Part shown: positions 43,982 to 53,248 of the stretch, in pieces
How the letters are laid out: every line of letters starts with the position of its first letter
Numbering within the stretch: position 1 is the stretch's first letter
Assembly: GCF_012524165.2 (NCBI RefSeq)
Contig: NZ_JABACJ020000011.1
Location: 62,001-126,000 of the forward strand
Reading direction: 5' to 3'
Origin: Faecalicatena faecalis
GTDB lineage: Bacteria > Bacillota > Clostridia > Lachnospirales > Lachnospiraceae
DNA: 64,000 nucleotides
Program-made: the position numbers and the translations under genes
The notes under the pieces: generated by a model
Database searches by the model: none
What the model was told of the DNA's origin: nothing
The model's input: only the letters and a program-made list of their open reading frames with translations

Positions 43982-45175
43982 GTGAGACTGGTTATGGAAA
44001 TAAAGACAGATGTTGTAATCGTTGGAACCGGAGTGGGCGGCCTGTTTACGGCACTGAACCTGCCGAGAGAAAATAAGATTCTGATGATTACAAAGTCAGA
44101 TGTAAAGAGCAGCGATTCTTTCCTTGCACAGGGGGGAATCTGCGTACTGCGGGACGAAGAGGATTATGATAGTTATTTTGAAGATACGATGAAAGCCGGA
44201 CATTATGAGAACCGGGAAGAATCAGTGGATATCATGATCAAGGGCTCCACAGACATCATCAAGGATCTGGTGGGTTATGGTGTCGAGTTCGAAAAAAATG
44301 GTGAGGAATTTGTGTATACCCGCGAGGGCGCACACTCTAAGCCGCGGATATTATATCACGAGGACATTACAGGAAAAGAGATTACGAGCAAGCTGCTGGC
44401 ACAGGTGAGAAGGCTTCATAATGTCACGATCATGGAATATACTACGATGATAGATATCATCGAAAAAGGCAGCCAATGTGCAGGAATTATGGCAGTGACA
44501 AAGAAGGATGACAAAGAAGAAGAATTAACCATTTGGGCCGCCAATACGGTACTGGCCAGCGGTGGAATCGGAGGCCGGTATAAGCATTCCACGAATTTCC
44601 CGCATTTGACAGGAGATGCCATTGAGATTTCTAAAAAACATGGCGTCCGATTAGACAATCTGGATTATGTCCAGATACATCCCACGACCCTATATTCCAA
44701 AAAGCCTGGCAGGCGTTTTCTGATCTCGGAATCTGTCCGGGGCGAGGGCGCAGTGCTGTACAACAAGGATATGAAACGGTTCGTCAATGAACTGCTTCCC
44801 CGGGACGTGGTGACACAGGCGATTCATGAGCAGATGGAAAAGGACGGCACGGATTACGTATGGCTGTCCATGGAACATATTGACAAAGAAACGATTATGT
44901 GTCATTTTCCGAATATTTATCAGCATTGTCTGGAAGAGGGATATGACGTGACGAAAGAATGTATCCCCGTAGTTCCGGCCCAGCACTATTTTATGGGAGG
45001 AATCTGGGTGGACTCAGACAGTAAGACCTCCATGAAGCACCTATATGCAGTGGGTGAGACAAGCTGCAACGGGGTACATGGGGCGAACCGTCTCGCAAGT
45101 AATTCCCTGCTGGAGAGCCTTGTATTTGCAAAACGTGCAGCGGCTGCAATCAGCGGCACCCCCCAGTGTAAATGA
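43982..45175 (+). CDS. nadB: L-aspartate oxidase (short form)
   Basis: 397 residues, FAD-dependent flavoprotein converting L-aspartate to iminoaspartate for NadA. FAD-binding VVIVGTGVGGLFTAL near the start, DSFLAQGG, REGAHS, GGRYKHSTN, and the C-terminal HGANRLASNSLLESLVF FAD motif are all present. It ends soon after this motif, lacking the extra C-terminal helical domain of E. coli NadB, as in many clostridial forms. The start is GTG at 43982 (AGGA spacing 6) or ATG at 43994. It follows nadA by 8 nt and overlaps nadC's longest frame. Confidence 0.93.
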   Translation: MRLVMEIKTDVVIVGTGVGGLFTALNLPRENKILMITKSDVKSSDSFLAQGGICVLRDEEDYDSYFEDTMKAGHYENREESVDIMIKGSTDIIKDLVGYGVEFEKNGEEFVYTREGAHSKPRILYHEDITGKEITSKLLAQVRRLHNVTIMEYTTMIDIIEKGSQCAGIMAVTKKDDKEEELTIWAANTVLASGGIGGRYKHSTNFPHLTGDAIEISKKHGVRLDNLDYVQIHPTTLYSKKPGRRFLISESVRGEGAVLYNKDMKRFVNELLPRDVVTQAIHEQMEKDGTDYVWLSMEHIDKETIMCHFPNIYQHCLEEGYDVTKECIPVVPAQHYFMGGIWVDSDSKTSMKHLYAVGETSCNGVHGANRLASNSLLESLVFAKRAAAAISGTPQCK

Positions 45176-45204
45176 ATATAGATCAGAAAAAGGAGAATCA
45201 GATC

Positions 45205-46056
45205 ATGAATAAAATCACAATGACATTACAGGCAGACCACTTGATTTTAGAAGCATTGAAGGAGGATATTTCCAGTGAGGACGTGACCACCAATTCTGTC
45301 ATGAAGGAAGCAGTAAAGGGTGAAGTGGAGCTGATCTGCAAGCAGGATGGAATCATTGCAGGTCTGGATGTATTCAAAAGAGTTTTCGAACTTTTAGATG
45401 ATACCACAGAGGTTGAATTCTACTGTAAGGACGGAGATGAAGTGAAGAACGGACAGCTGATGGGAAAAGTGATCGGCGACATCCGGGTGCTTCTGTCCGG
45501 GGAACGGGTCGCTCTGAATTATCTTCAGAGAATGAGTGGAATCGCCACCTATACACATTCTGTGGCAGCACTTCTGGAAGGCAGCAAAACGAAGCTCCTG
45601 GATACAAGAAAGACGACCCCAAACATGCGTATTTTCGAGAAATATGCCGTCCGCGTGGGCGGCGGCTATAACCACAGATATAATCTGTCAGACGGCGTTC
45701 TTTTAAAAGATAACCACATCGGGGCAGCAGGCAGCGTGACAAAGGCGGTTCAGATGGCAAAAGATTACGCACCGTTCGTCCGCAAGATCGAGGTAGAGGT
45801 CGAGAACCTGGATATGGTAAAGGAAGCCGTTGAGGCAGGCGCGGATATCATCATGCTGGATAACATGACCACAGAGCAGATGCAGGAAGCAATCCGTATC
45901 ATTGACGGCAGAGCCGAGACAGAGTGTTCCGGGAACGTGACAAAGGAAAATATCAGCCGGATTACCTCTTTAGGTGTAGATTATGTTTCCAGCGGCGCAC
46001 TGACACATTCCGCACCGATTTTGGATATTTCTCTGAAAAACCTTCATGCGGTTTAA
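45205..46056 (+). CDS. nadC: Nicotinate-nucleotide pyrophosphorylase (quinolinate phosphoribosyltransferase)
   Basis: 283 residues. Converts quinolinate and PRPP to nicotinate mononucleotide. Visible: EDISSEDVTTN near the N-terminus, LNYLQRMSGIATYT, DTRKTTPNMR, KYAVRVGGGYNHR and LLKDNHI, all NadC signatures. ATG at 45205 follows AAGGAG; an upstream in-frame ATG overlapping the nadB stop has no ribosome site. Third gene of the operon. Confidence 0.96.
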   Translation: MNKITMTLQADHLILEALKEDISSEDVTTNSVMKEAVKGEVELICKQDGIIAGLDVFKRVFELLDDTTEVEFYCKDGDEVKNGQLMGKVIGDIRVLLSGERVALNYLQRMSGIATYTHSVAALLEGSKTKLLDTRKTTPNMRIFEKYAVRVGGGYNHRYNLSDGVLLKDNHIGAAGSVTKAVQMAKDYAPFVRKIEVEVENLDMVKEAVEAGADIIMLDNMTTEQMQEAIRIIDGRAETECSGNVTKENISRITSLGVDYVSSGALTHSAPILDISLKNLHAV

Positions 46057-46109
46057 AAATAGATTTCAGATTCAAATAAAAATTCGCAGAAAGGAAGGTG
46101 AAATCGTCC

Positions 46110-46637
46110 ATGTTGACGGGTTTCGAACGAAGGAAAGATATTGTAAACCGAATCAGAAACAGCTTTGCTCCGGTCTCGGGCAAGGCACTGGCACAGGCTT
46201 ATGAAGTGAGCCGCCAGGTCATCGTGCAGGATATCGCACTGATCCGTGCATCCGGTTATGATATCATTTCCACGAACCGTGGATATATCCTGAATACACC
46301 TCACACAGCCACCAGAATCTTCAAGGTCCGGCATACGGATGAGGAGCTGGAAAATGAACTGTGCTCTATTGTGGACCTGGGCGGAAAGATCGTAAATGTT
46401 ATGATCAATCATCACGTTTACGGTCACATGGAAGCCGAAATGAATATCAATTCCAGGCGTAAAGTCATGGAGTTTATGGAAGATATCAAAAGCGGCAAAT
46501 CCAGTCCTCTGAAAAATATTACATCCAATTATCATTATCATACAGTCGAGGCTGACAATGAGGAGACACTTGATATAATTGAGGAAATGCTGAGGAAAAA
46601 AGGATTTCTGGTTGAGAATAGTGAAGCAGTGTTATAG
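46110..46637 (+). CDS. niaR: NiaR-type transcriptional repressor of NAD synthesis (HTH-11 plus 3H domain)
   Basis: About 175 residues: an HTH_11 DNA-binding domain (1-60) and a C-terminal 3H domain (about 75-170) with the three conserved histidines (VRHTDEEL, MINHHVYGHMEAEM, YHYHT). NiaR proteins repress nad genes with nicotinic acid as co-repressor and bind a metal through the histidines. It closes nadABC, implying autogenous control through sites near 42874-42947. ATG at 46110 is preferred over GTG at 46098 because AAGGAAGG overlaps the latter. Confidence 0.9.
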   Translation: MLTGFERRKDIVNRIRNSFAPVSGKALAQAYEVSRQVIVQDIALIRASGYDIISTNRGYILNTPHTATRIFKVRHTDEELENELCSIVDLGGKIVNVMINHHVYGHMEAEMNINSRRKVMEFMEDIKSGKSSPLKNITSNYHYHTVEADNEETLDIIEEMLRKKGFLVENSEAVL

Positions 46638-46661
46638 GTGTTAAGCGGAACGTAGGAACAT

Positions 46662-46688
46662 AAAAAAGCCGGGGCTTCAAGCTCCGGC
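46662..46688 (-). terminator. Rho-independent terminator, minus-strand orientation
   Basis: GCCGGGGC (46668-46675) pairs with GCTCCGGC (46681-46688); AAAAAA at 46662-46667 is a U-run when read from the minus strand. It fits termination of the two-component operon, 150 bp beyond the kinase stop, and may also slow plus-strand transcripts. Confidence 0.7.
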
Positions 46689-46840
46689 GGAGAAAAGGAA
46701 TGAAAAAGAAAAATCTATGTAATAAAGCATCTCTGCTTTGTATGTATATAAGATAACGTTTTTTTGTGATAAAACTGTGATGTCAAAATGAAGAGTTTGT
46801 AAAGAAATTATTTAGTGTTTATGAACACTCTTTCTAAGGA

Positions 46841-48046
46841 TCAGTTATCACAATCCAGCATTACTATGAATTTATTAGTAGAGATTCCATCGGTCTCAGC
46901 CCATATTCTGCCACTATGTTCTTCTACAATAGACTGGGCAATTGATAGTCCAAGTCCGTAACCAGAAGAGTCAGTGCCGATTCTATAAAACTTTTGAAAA
47001 ATCCGTTTCATATCATCGGTACTGAAAGGAGTTCCATAGCTTTCAACAGAAAGCAGTACGTTACGTTTTTGGGCTGTTAAAGTAATTTTTATTGTACTTT
47101 CAGGCATGGAATATTTTATAGCATTGTCGAGCAGTATATCAATAACCTGTCTCAGGCTTTCTGCATTACCCAGTACAATAATATTTTCTGTATAATTAAA
47201 GTCTAATTTTTTCCCGAGGTCATATATAAACGGTTCATATGTAAGAACACTATTGCATACAAGGAAACTGAAATCAAGCTTTTCCTTGTGGACTGGCAAA
47301 GTGGAACTATCAAGTTTTGCCAGCATCAGAAGTTGTTCAATTAATTCCTTCATTCTTAAGGATTCACTATGAATAAAATTTAATCTCTGTATGGAACTGC
47401 TATCCGTTTTATCAGCGCTGTCCTTTGTGTTCAAAAGCATTTCGGTATTTGAGAGAATCACTGTTAATGGAGTCTTAAGCTTATGAGAGGCATTGGCTAC
47501 AAAATCCTTTTGGGCAAGAATTGTGTTATGCACAGGCTTTGTTAACTTGTCAGACAGTATAATACTTAAAATTCCAAAAGTAACAATTGATATGACTGCA
47601 ATTATAATTAATTGCCATAATTGTTTTTTTAATAATGCCTGTTCAGTCTGAATATCGGCAATCGCGATCCGTATATCAGAGATACCAATGCTTTTCCGGA
47701 GAAATCTCAGATTCCCATCAATAACAGAGGATTTTGACTTACTGGTTAGTACCTCATGGACAAGACTGTTAATATCTTCTGTTGAAAGATAGTCGATGTC
47801 ATTGACCAGTAGTTTTATATTATTTTTATAATCAACAGTTACGACCAGAATAGGTAGAGATGTATCCTGTATAAGTGGAGATCTATTAGAATATGTTTTA
47901 TAAATTGCTGATTCAAGCTTATCCCAGCAGCTGCCCTCTAAAGTCTGTTTCGTAGAAAAATATGTACTGACAAGTATAATAAACAATAAAATACAAAATA
48001 CAGTCATAATAGTTGCAATAATTTGTTTACGAAGTTTTTTTATCAT
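46841..48046 (-). CDS. Two-component sensor histidine kinase
   Basis: 401 residues: two membrane helices (about 10-30 and 143-165) flanking a roughly 110-residue external sensor domain, a dimerisation domain with His-188 in NASHKLKTPLT, and an ATPase domain with N-box (DILLDNAIKYS) and G-box (GYGLGLSIAQ). The residue after the phospho-His is Lys instead of the usual Glu, an odd feature that may affect phosphatase activity. It is downstream of its response regulator in a minus-strand operon, divergent from the GH93 gene. The signal is unknown; location suggests arabinan-related sensing (inference). Confidence 0.92.
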   Translation of the reverse strand: MIKKLRKQIIATIMTVFCILLFIILVSTYFSTKQTLEGSCWDKLESAIYKTYSNRSPLIQDTSLPILVVTVDYKNNIKLLVNDIDYLSTEDINSLVHEVLTSKSKSSVIDGNLRFLRKSIGISDIRIAIADIQTEQALLKKQLWQLIIIAVISIVTFGILSIILSDKLTKPVHNTILAQKDFVANASHKLKTPLTVILSNTEMLLNTKDSADKTDSSSIQRLNFIHSESLRMKELIEQLLMLAKLDSSTLPVHKEKLDFSFLVCNSVLTYEPFIYDLGKKLDFNYTENIIVLGNAESLRQVIDILLDNAIKYSMPESTIKITLTAQKRNVLLSVESYGTPFSTDDMKRIFQKFYRIGTDSSGYGLGLSIAQSIVEEHSGRIWAETDGISTNKFIVMLDCDN

Positions 48047-48080
48047 GTGTCTCCTTTATATTTAAGGACCATATTACAGT

Positions 48081-48752
48081 TTATTTACTTTCCAGATAAT
48101 AACCTACTTTTCTTGCAATACAAATAGTAACTCTTGAAGATAATAAATGGAGTTTACGACGGAGAAAAGAGACGTATGCTTCCAAATTGTTATATGTTGC
48201 ATCAGAATCATAACCCCAAACTTTATTTATAATAGTATCTTTAGAAAGTATATTGTTGCGATTCAGAATAAGAAGGCGCAGAAGCTCATATTCTTTTGAA
48301 TTTAATTTAATACTCTTAGTGCCGCATTTTAATTCATGCAGTGAGGTTGAGAGTGTAATATCATCAAATAGCAGGTCTTCTGTTATAATAGGACTTTGAC
48401 GCCGCATAATGGCACGAAGGCATGCGGAAAATTCTTCTGTTTCAAAGGGCTTAGTTAAATAATAGTCAGCGCCGCTGTCCAGTCCATAGATGCGGTCTTT
48501 GAGATCACTTCTTGCTGTTAGCATCATAACAGGAGTTTTAATTTTCTCACTGCGTATACAATTTAAGATTTCGAATCCATTCATGCCCGGAAGCATAACA
48601 TCTAAAACGATGGCATCGTATAAGTTACTTCTTGCATATTCAAGACCACAGTTTCCATCTAAAGCGATATCCGCAGTATTTCCGGCTTCTTCAACTAGAT
48701 CAGCAAGGGTCTGCGCTAAAGTCTTAGTGTCTTCAATAATTAATACTTTCAT
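48081..48752 (-). CDS. OmpR/PhoB-family response regulator
   Basis: 223 residues: receiver domain with the acidic pair EDT near residue 7, phospho-acceptor Asp-51 in IVLDVMLPG, Thr in MLTA and Lys in TKPF, followed by a winged-helix output domain (about 125-220, ending RKVGYYLE). GGGGGTG precedes the ATG. First gene of the operon with the kinase; divergent from the GH93 gene across 206 bp of AT-rich DNA in which no clear operator was found. Confidence 0.94.
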   Translation of the reverse strand: MKVLIIEDTKTLAQTLADLVEEAGNTADIALDGNCGLEYARSNLYDAIVLDVMLPGMNGFEILNCIRSEKIKTPVMMLTARSDLKDRIYGLDSGADYYLTKPFETEEFSACLRAIMRRQSPIITEDLLFDDITLSTSLHELKCGTKSIKLNSKEYELLRLLILNRNNILSKDTIINKVWGYDSDATYNNLEAYVSFLRRKLHLLSSRVTICIARKVGYYLESK

Positions 48753-48958
48753 AATGATTCACCCCCATTACAATATATCTGCTAGAATATAGAAAATCAA
48801 TACATTGTGCAAAGAATATAAAAAATAATAAGAGATTAAAAGAAAATAGGTCAATATGTAAAAAAGTATTAGTTTTTTAAGATAAATTTAAGGTTTCTGT
48901 TTTAAAATCCATTTATCGAGTTAAATACGAAATAAAAGGAAAGAGAAAGGAGAAGCAT

Positions 48959-51007
48959 ATGAAGGGATGGACAAAAGTAGTTAGTTGTTTAGTGTTAGCA
49001 ACAGGAATTGCATTTAGCATAGGAAACATATCCGAAGCAAAGGTTATTGAAAATGGGACAGATGTTTTTAAGGTAAGTGTAAATGATTCTTTTGATGCTG
49101 AACAAGCACTGACTTATGGAAGAGTACTTTGTTTAAAAAATAGTGGGGAAAATAATGGAGTTTTGCTGGCAACATGCGATCAGCATATGTGGGTAAATTC
49201 CGAACAGGTATGGCCGATATACCGAAGCACCGACGATGGAGAAACCTGGCAGCATATTTCTGATGTGACAGATGAGGTGTTCGGGACAAACCGGAAAGCA
49301 CAGCCGATGATTTATGAACTTCCACAGGCGGTAGGAGATATGCCGGCAGGGACATTACTGTTAGCAGGAAACCTTGTACCGGATGACCAAAGTTCTTCAA
49401 GAATTGTGATTTATAAGAGTACAGATGTGGGTGCTAACTGGGAATACGTAAGTACAGTTGATGTAGGTGGTCCATTTGATTATGACAGATCCCCGGAATC
49501 AACAACGTCTACAATATGGGAGCCATTTTTATATATGGATGATTATGGACATCTTATTTGTGCTTTTTCTGATGAACGGTTAAAAGGTCAGGATGTCCTT
49601 CAATCTTTATCACTTAGGTACACAAGTGATGGGATAAATTGGAGTGAGGAATCAAATCTGGCTGCTATTAAAAACAAAAATGACCGACCTGGAATGGTAA
49701 CTGTATCTAAAATGCCGAATGGAAAATATATTGCTACATATGAAGTTGTTAACAGACCAAGCTATGACCAGAACAGTTCTGTTGTTTATTGCAAATTTTC
49801 TGATGATGGTTTGACCTGGGATGAGGACGACTTAGGCACATTGGTACAGACGGCTGATGGACAGTGTCTGGGATCCTCACCCTATGTAAAGTGGGTAGAT
49901 GCAGGTGGACCGAATGGAATGGTAATTATAGGTGCAAAGTGGGTGGTAAATGCAAGTGGAGACATACAAGAAGGTGGTCAGAACATCTTTGTAAACTATA
50001 ACTTTGGAGAAGGGTGCTGGGAACGTTATCCACAGGCTCTTACGTGGGATGGTGAGGATATCATATATCTGGATGCATTCAGCCAATGTATCGAAACCAA
50101 TGTTGATAATACAAAACTTTATCAGATTGCCAATATAGGTAATCCAAATGAGAAGGCCAGTTCTCTGCGAATTGGCACATTACCTCTAACAATGGATATA
50201 TACGAGGCGGAGAATGCAGTTCTGAATAATGTACAGGTAATCGAGTGTGAAGATTCTTCAAATAAAAGTGAAGTAGGATATATAAATTATAATGATAGTC
50301 AGCTTACTTTTGATAAAGTCATGGTTCCACAAGAGGGTGCATATACGGTCTATGTTCGCTATAATAATGGGAGTGGAAGTGAAAGCAGGCATCAGGTTAC
50401 TGTAAATGGGCAGGGGGGAAATTCGGTAGTTTATGCGCAAACTCCTAATTGGCATCAATATTACTGGGCAGAATTCACCTGTGATCTTAATGCAGGAACA
50501 AATACAATTAGTCTTGCCTATGATACTGGATATGCAGAAGTAGATTGTATTGCTGTTTATAAATCGGATTTGAATCTTGGAAATTACTTTATGTTGAAAA
50601 ATAGAAATAGTGAAAAGTACTTAGAAGTACCCTCTATGTCTGTACAGGAAGGTCAGACCCTTGCACAGTATGATAAGACATATTATCCATGTCAGGTATG
50701 GCAGATTAGTGATACAGGGAATGGTGTTTATTTTGCAAATAAAAACAGTGGGTTAGCACTTGATATAAATGAAAGTTCAAGCCAGGATGGTGCATCTGCA
50801 GTTCAAAATGCATTGACACAATCCAATAGCCAGCTTTGGAATTTAGAAATGACGGAAGGAGGGTATTATCATCTGGTTAATATCAACAGCCAGAAATATT
50901 TAGAAGTTGTTGACAATTTAACTACAAATGGTGCCGCTATTGGTCAATGGGGACCTACAGGATATACTTGTCAGGAATGGACATTTGTAAAAGAAGGAAT
51001 TCAATAG
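48959..51007 (+). CDS. Secreted GH93 exo-arabinanase-like enzyme with CBM6/35-like and ricin-type modules
   Basis: 682 residues. Signal peptide (about 1-27), then a six-bladed sialidase-fold domain (30-410) with Asp-box motifs (STDDGETW 90-97, TSDGINW 222-228, SDDGLTW 281-287). Glu-188 (IWEPFL) and Glu-262 (TYEVVN) match the acid/base and nucleophile of fungal GH93 exo-alpha-1,5-L-arabinanases, which release arabinobiose; sialidases would need an Arg triad not evident here. A CBM6/CBM35-like beta-sandwich (about 412-535) and a ricin/CBM13-like trefoil (540-682) follow. No LPxTG, so probably released or loosely bound. First gene of locus II, where the importer and GH51/GH43 enzymes would process the product. 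Confidence 0.82.
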   Translation: MKGWTKVVSCLVLATGIAFSIGNISEAKVIENGTDVFKVSVNDSFDAEQALTYGRVLCLKNSGENNGVLLATCDQHMWVNSEQVWPIYRSTDDGETWQHISDVTDEVFGTNRKAQPMIYELPQAVGDMPAGTLLLAGNLVPDDQSSSRIVIYKSTDVGANWEYVSTVDVGGPFDYDRSPESTTSTIWEPFLYMDDYGHLICAFSDERLKGQDVLQSLSLRYTSDGINWSEESNLAAIKNKNDRPGMVTVSKMPNGKYIATYEVVNRPSYDQNSSVVYCKFSDDGLTWDEDDLGTLVQTADGQCLGSSPYVKWVDAGGPNGMVIIGAKWVVNASGDIQEGGQNIFVNYNFGEGCWERYPQALTWDGEDIIYLDAFSQCIETNVDNTKLYQIANIGNPNEKASSLRIGTLPLTMDIYEAENAVLNNVQVIECEDSSNKSEVGYINYNDSQLTFDKVMVPQEGAYTVYVRYNNGSGSESRHQVTVNGQGGNSVVYAQTPNWHQYYWAEFTCDLNAGTNTISLAYDTGYAEVDCIAVYKSDLNLGNYFMLKNRNSEKYLEVPSMSVQEGQTLAQYDKTYYPCQVWQISDTGNGVYFANKNSGLALDINESSSQDGASAVQNALTQSNSQLWNLEMTEGGYYHLVNINSQKYLEVVDNLTTNGAAIGQWGPTGYTCQEWTFVKEGIQ

Positions 51008-51019
51008 GAGGATCGTATT

Positions 51020-52288
51020 ATGAAATTGAAGAAAATTACCAGTATTATTTTGGCATGTACCATGACAGCTGCTTTATTTGCAGGTTGCGGAAAAAAGGAA
51101 ACAAAAGAGCCGGAGTCTGCAAAAGCAAATGAGACAACATTGTCTTTATGGACCGTATTTACAGGTTCCGACGGAGATGTCCTGAAAGAAATAATCAATA
51201 AGTATAATGAGACTAATGAAGATGGCATTACAGTGGAAGTGGATATTATGGATAATGACACACTTCAATCGAAGCTGCCAGCGGCTATATCAACGGACAC
51301 AGCACCGTCATTTATCTTAGTAGGAATTGAGTATATACAAGAATATGTGAATAATGACTCTCTGGAAGATATCAGTGATTTTTGGAAAGCTACGAATACA
51401 AACGAAGATAATTATTATGAAAACGTTGTTGCAAAATCATATGTTGGCGATACTTTATATGGTGTGCCGATGCAGTACAATCTGCAGTATCTCTATTACA
51501 ATAAGGATATGTTCAGTGATGCAGGGCTGAATCCGGATGCACCGCCGACCACATTTGATGAGCTTGAAGAGTGTGCAAAAGCATTGACTGACAAAGATCA
51601 AGGAAAGTACGGATTAGCAATGCCGACAGATTTTGGCTATTACGTACAGTATCTTTGGGGAAATGGCGGGGATGTGATTAATACAGCAACCGATGAGAAT
51701 CTCCTGAATTCCGAAACAAATATTAAGACGTTAACATGGCTGCAGGAATTAAAGAAAGCAGGGGTATCACCGGACGGGCTGACATCAGCGGAGGCCGATA
51801 CGATGTTTCAGTCCGGACAGATTGGAATGTGTCTGGCAGGGCCGTGGAATATTAATATTTTAAATGGTCTTGGGATGAATTATGGTATTGCAGCTATGCC
51901 ATCAGGAAGTGATGGGGCCTATTCAGCAGAGGGAGGCTGCTCATACATGATTCCAAAAGGAACAGATGAAGCAACGAAAAATGCAGTCTACAAATTTATG
52001 GCTTACTGGCTGACGGATGATGTACTGAAAGAATGGTCTGTACGCAATGGTTTCCCGGTATGGTCATACTCCCTGCTTGAGGATGAAGAGATTAAGTCTA
52101 ATGATATTCTGAATAGTGTTTCTGAGGCATCTTCAATCGGAAGGGACTGGCACTTAGGATATGAATATGGAACTCAGATTGATAATGATGTAATGAAGCC
52201 TATGATGGAGAATATATTAATGGGGTCTGATGTTACTGGTGAAGTAAAAGACGCATCAAACAGGTTGGATGAGATAGTCACAAAATAA
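51020..52288 (+). CDS. Sugar ABC transporter substrate-binding lipoprotein (locus II)
   Basis: 422 residues. Lipobox LFAGC with Cys near residue 21, then a family 1 solute-binding fold. Paralogue of the binding protein at 22001 (shared FTGSDGD, NEDGITVE and PPTT segments). Expected to capture arabinobiose or short arabinan released by the GH93 enzyme encoded 12 nt upstream. AGGAGG precedes the ATG. Followed by an intercistronic hairpin and two permease genes. Confidence 0.92.
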   Translation: MKLKKITSIILACTMTAALFAGCGKKETKEPESAKANETTLSLWTVFTGSDGDVLKEIINKYNETNEDGITVEVDIMDNDTLQSKLPAAISTDTAPSFILVGIEYIQEYVNNDSLEDISDFWKATNTNEDNYYENVVAKSYVGDTLYGVPMQYNLQYLYYNKDMFSDAGLNPDAPPTTFDELEECAKALTDKDQGKYGLAMPTDFGYYVQYLWGNGGDVINTATDENLLNSETNIKTLTWLQELKKAGVSPDGLTSAEADTMFQSGQIGMCLAGPWNINILNGLGMNYGIAAMPSGSDGAYSAEGGCSYMIPKGTDEATKNAVYKFMAYWLTDDVLKEWSVRNGFPVWSYSLLEDEEIKSNDILNSVSEASSIGRDWHLGYEYGTQIDNDVMKPMMENILMGSDVTGEVKDASNRLDEIVTK

Positions 52289-52299
52289 TGGATGCAAGA

Positions 52300-52328
52300 G
52301 GAAAGTTCTGGGGTACTCAGAACTTTCC
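52300..52328 (+). other. Intercistronic stem-loop between binding-protein and permease genes (locus II)
   Basis: GGAAAGTTCTG (52300-52310) and CAGAACTTTCC (52318-52328) form a perfect 11-bp stem with a 7-nt loop and no U-run. Same position and geometry as 23352-23380 in locus I but unrelated sequence. Confidence 0.65.
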
Positions 52329-52351
52329 TTGCGAAAGGAGTAAATATCAAA

Positions 52352-53248
52352 ATGGAGAAGACAAAAAAAATAGCAGCAAAAAACCAAAAAACAGCGTATT
52401 TGTTCATTCTCCCATCCATGGTTGTCCTGACTGTATTTGTATTTGTTCCGTTGGTTTCAGCATTTATCATTAGTATGCTGAACATGGATCTGTATATGAA
52501 AGATATATCCTTTGCTGGGGCGGAAAATTATCTGAAAATGTTTCAGGATGCACGTGTGTGGAATGCCACTAAAAATACATTGATTTTTACGGTAATAGAA
52601 GTTCCTGTACAGATATTTCTGGCATTAATACTCACTATGTTCATGCAGAAGAACACGAAATTGCATAAGTTTTTGCGTGCATCTTTCTATGTGCCTTATG
52701 TGTGTTCAATGACTGCTATTAGTATATTATGGTCCATGCTGTTAAATTCCAATTCTGGTATGCTGGCGTATTTATTGAAGAAAATAGGAATTGTCATGCC
52801 GAACCTAATGTCCAGTCCTACATATGCAATGGCTGTTATTATTATGGTTACTGTCTGGCGGAACTTTGGGTATACGCTGACTATTATAACGGCTGCGACT
52901 TTGGATATTCCATATTCTTTGTATGAAGCGGCAGATTTGGATGGGGCAAGTGGCCTCAAGAAGTTTATCTATATCACAATTCCGTCTATAAAGCAGACGA
53001 TCGGATTCTGTGCAGTGACAACATTTATCCTTGCCTTCCAGGCATTTGACCAAATCTATGTGATGACTGGAGGAGGACCCCAGCATAAAACAGAAACACT
53101 GGTAAGTTATATCTATGACCGGGGATTCAAGACGGAACACGATTTAGGGTATGCGTCTTCTATATCTGTATATCTGTTTATAATTATAGCGATTATAACG
53201 ATTTGCATGAGAAAATATATTAGTGGGAAGGAGGAACAACAGGCATGA
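52352..53248 (+). CDS. Sugar ABC transporter permease, MalF/LacF type (locus II)
   Basis: 298 residues, six membrane helices, EAA loop EAADLDGASGLKKFIYITIP. ATG at 52352 follows AAAGGAG, just past the intercistronic hairpin. Forms the importer with the next permease; no ATPase gene is in the operon. Confidence 0.92.
   Translation: MEKTKKIAAKNQKTAYLFILPSMVVLTVFVFVPLVSAFIISMLNMDLYMKDISFAGAENYLKMFQDARVWNATKNTLIFTVIEVPVQIFLALILTMFMQKNTKLHKFLRASFYVPYVCSMTAISILWSMLLNSNSGMLAYLLKKIGIVMPNLMSSPTYAMAVIIMVTVWRNFGYTLTIITAATLDIPYSLYEAADLDGASGLKKFIYITIPSIKQTIGFCAVTTFILAFQAFDQIYVMTGGGPQHKTETLVSYIYDRGFKTEHDLGYASSISVYLFIIIAIITICMRKYISGKEEQQA

Noticed and set aside
48959..51007. Sialidase annotation for the secreted BNR protein
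   Set aside because: The Glu-188/Glu-262 pattern, lack of an evident Arg triad and the arabinan gene context favour GH93.
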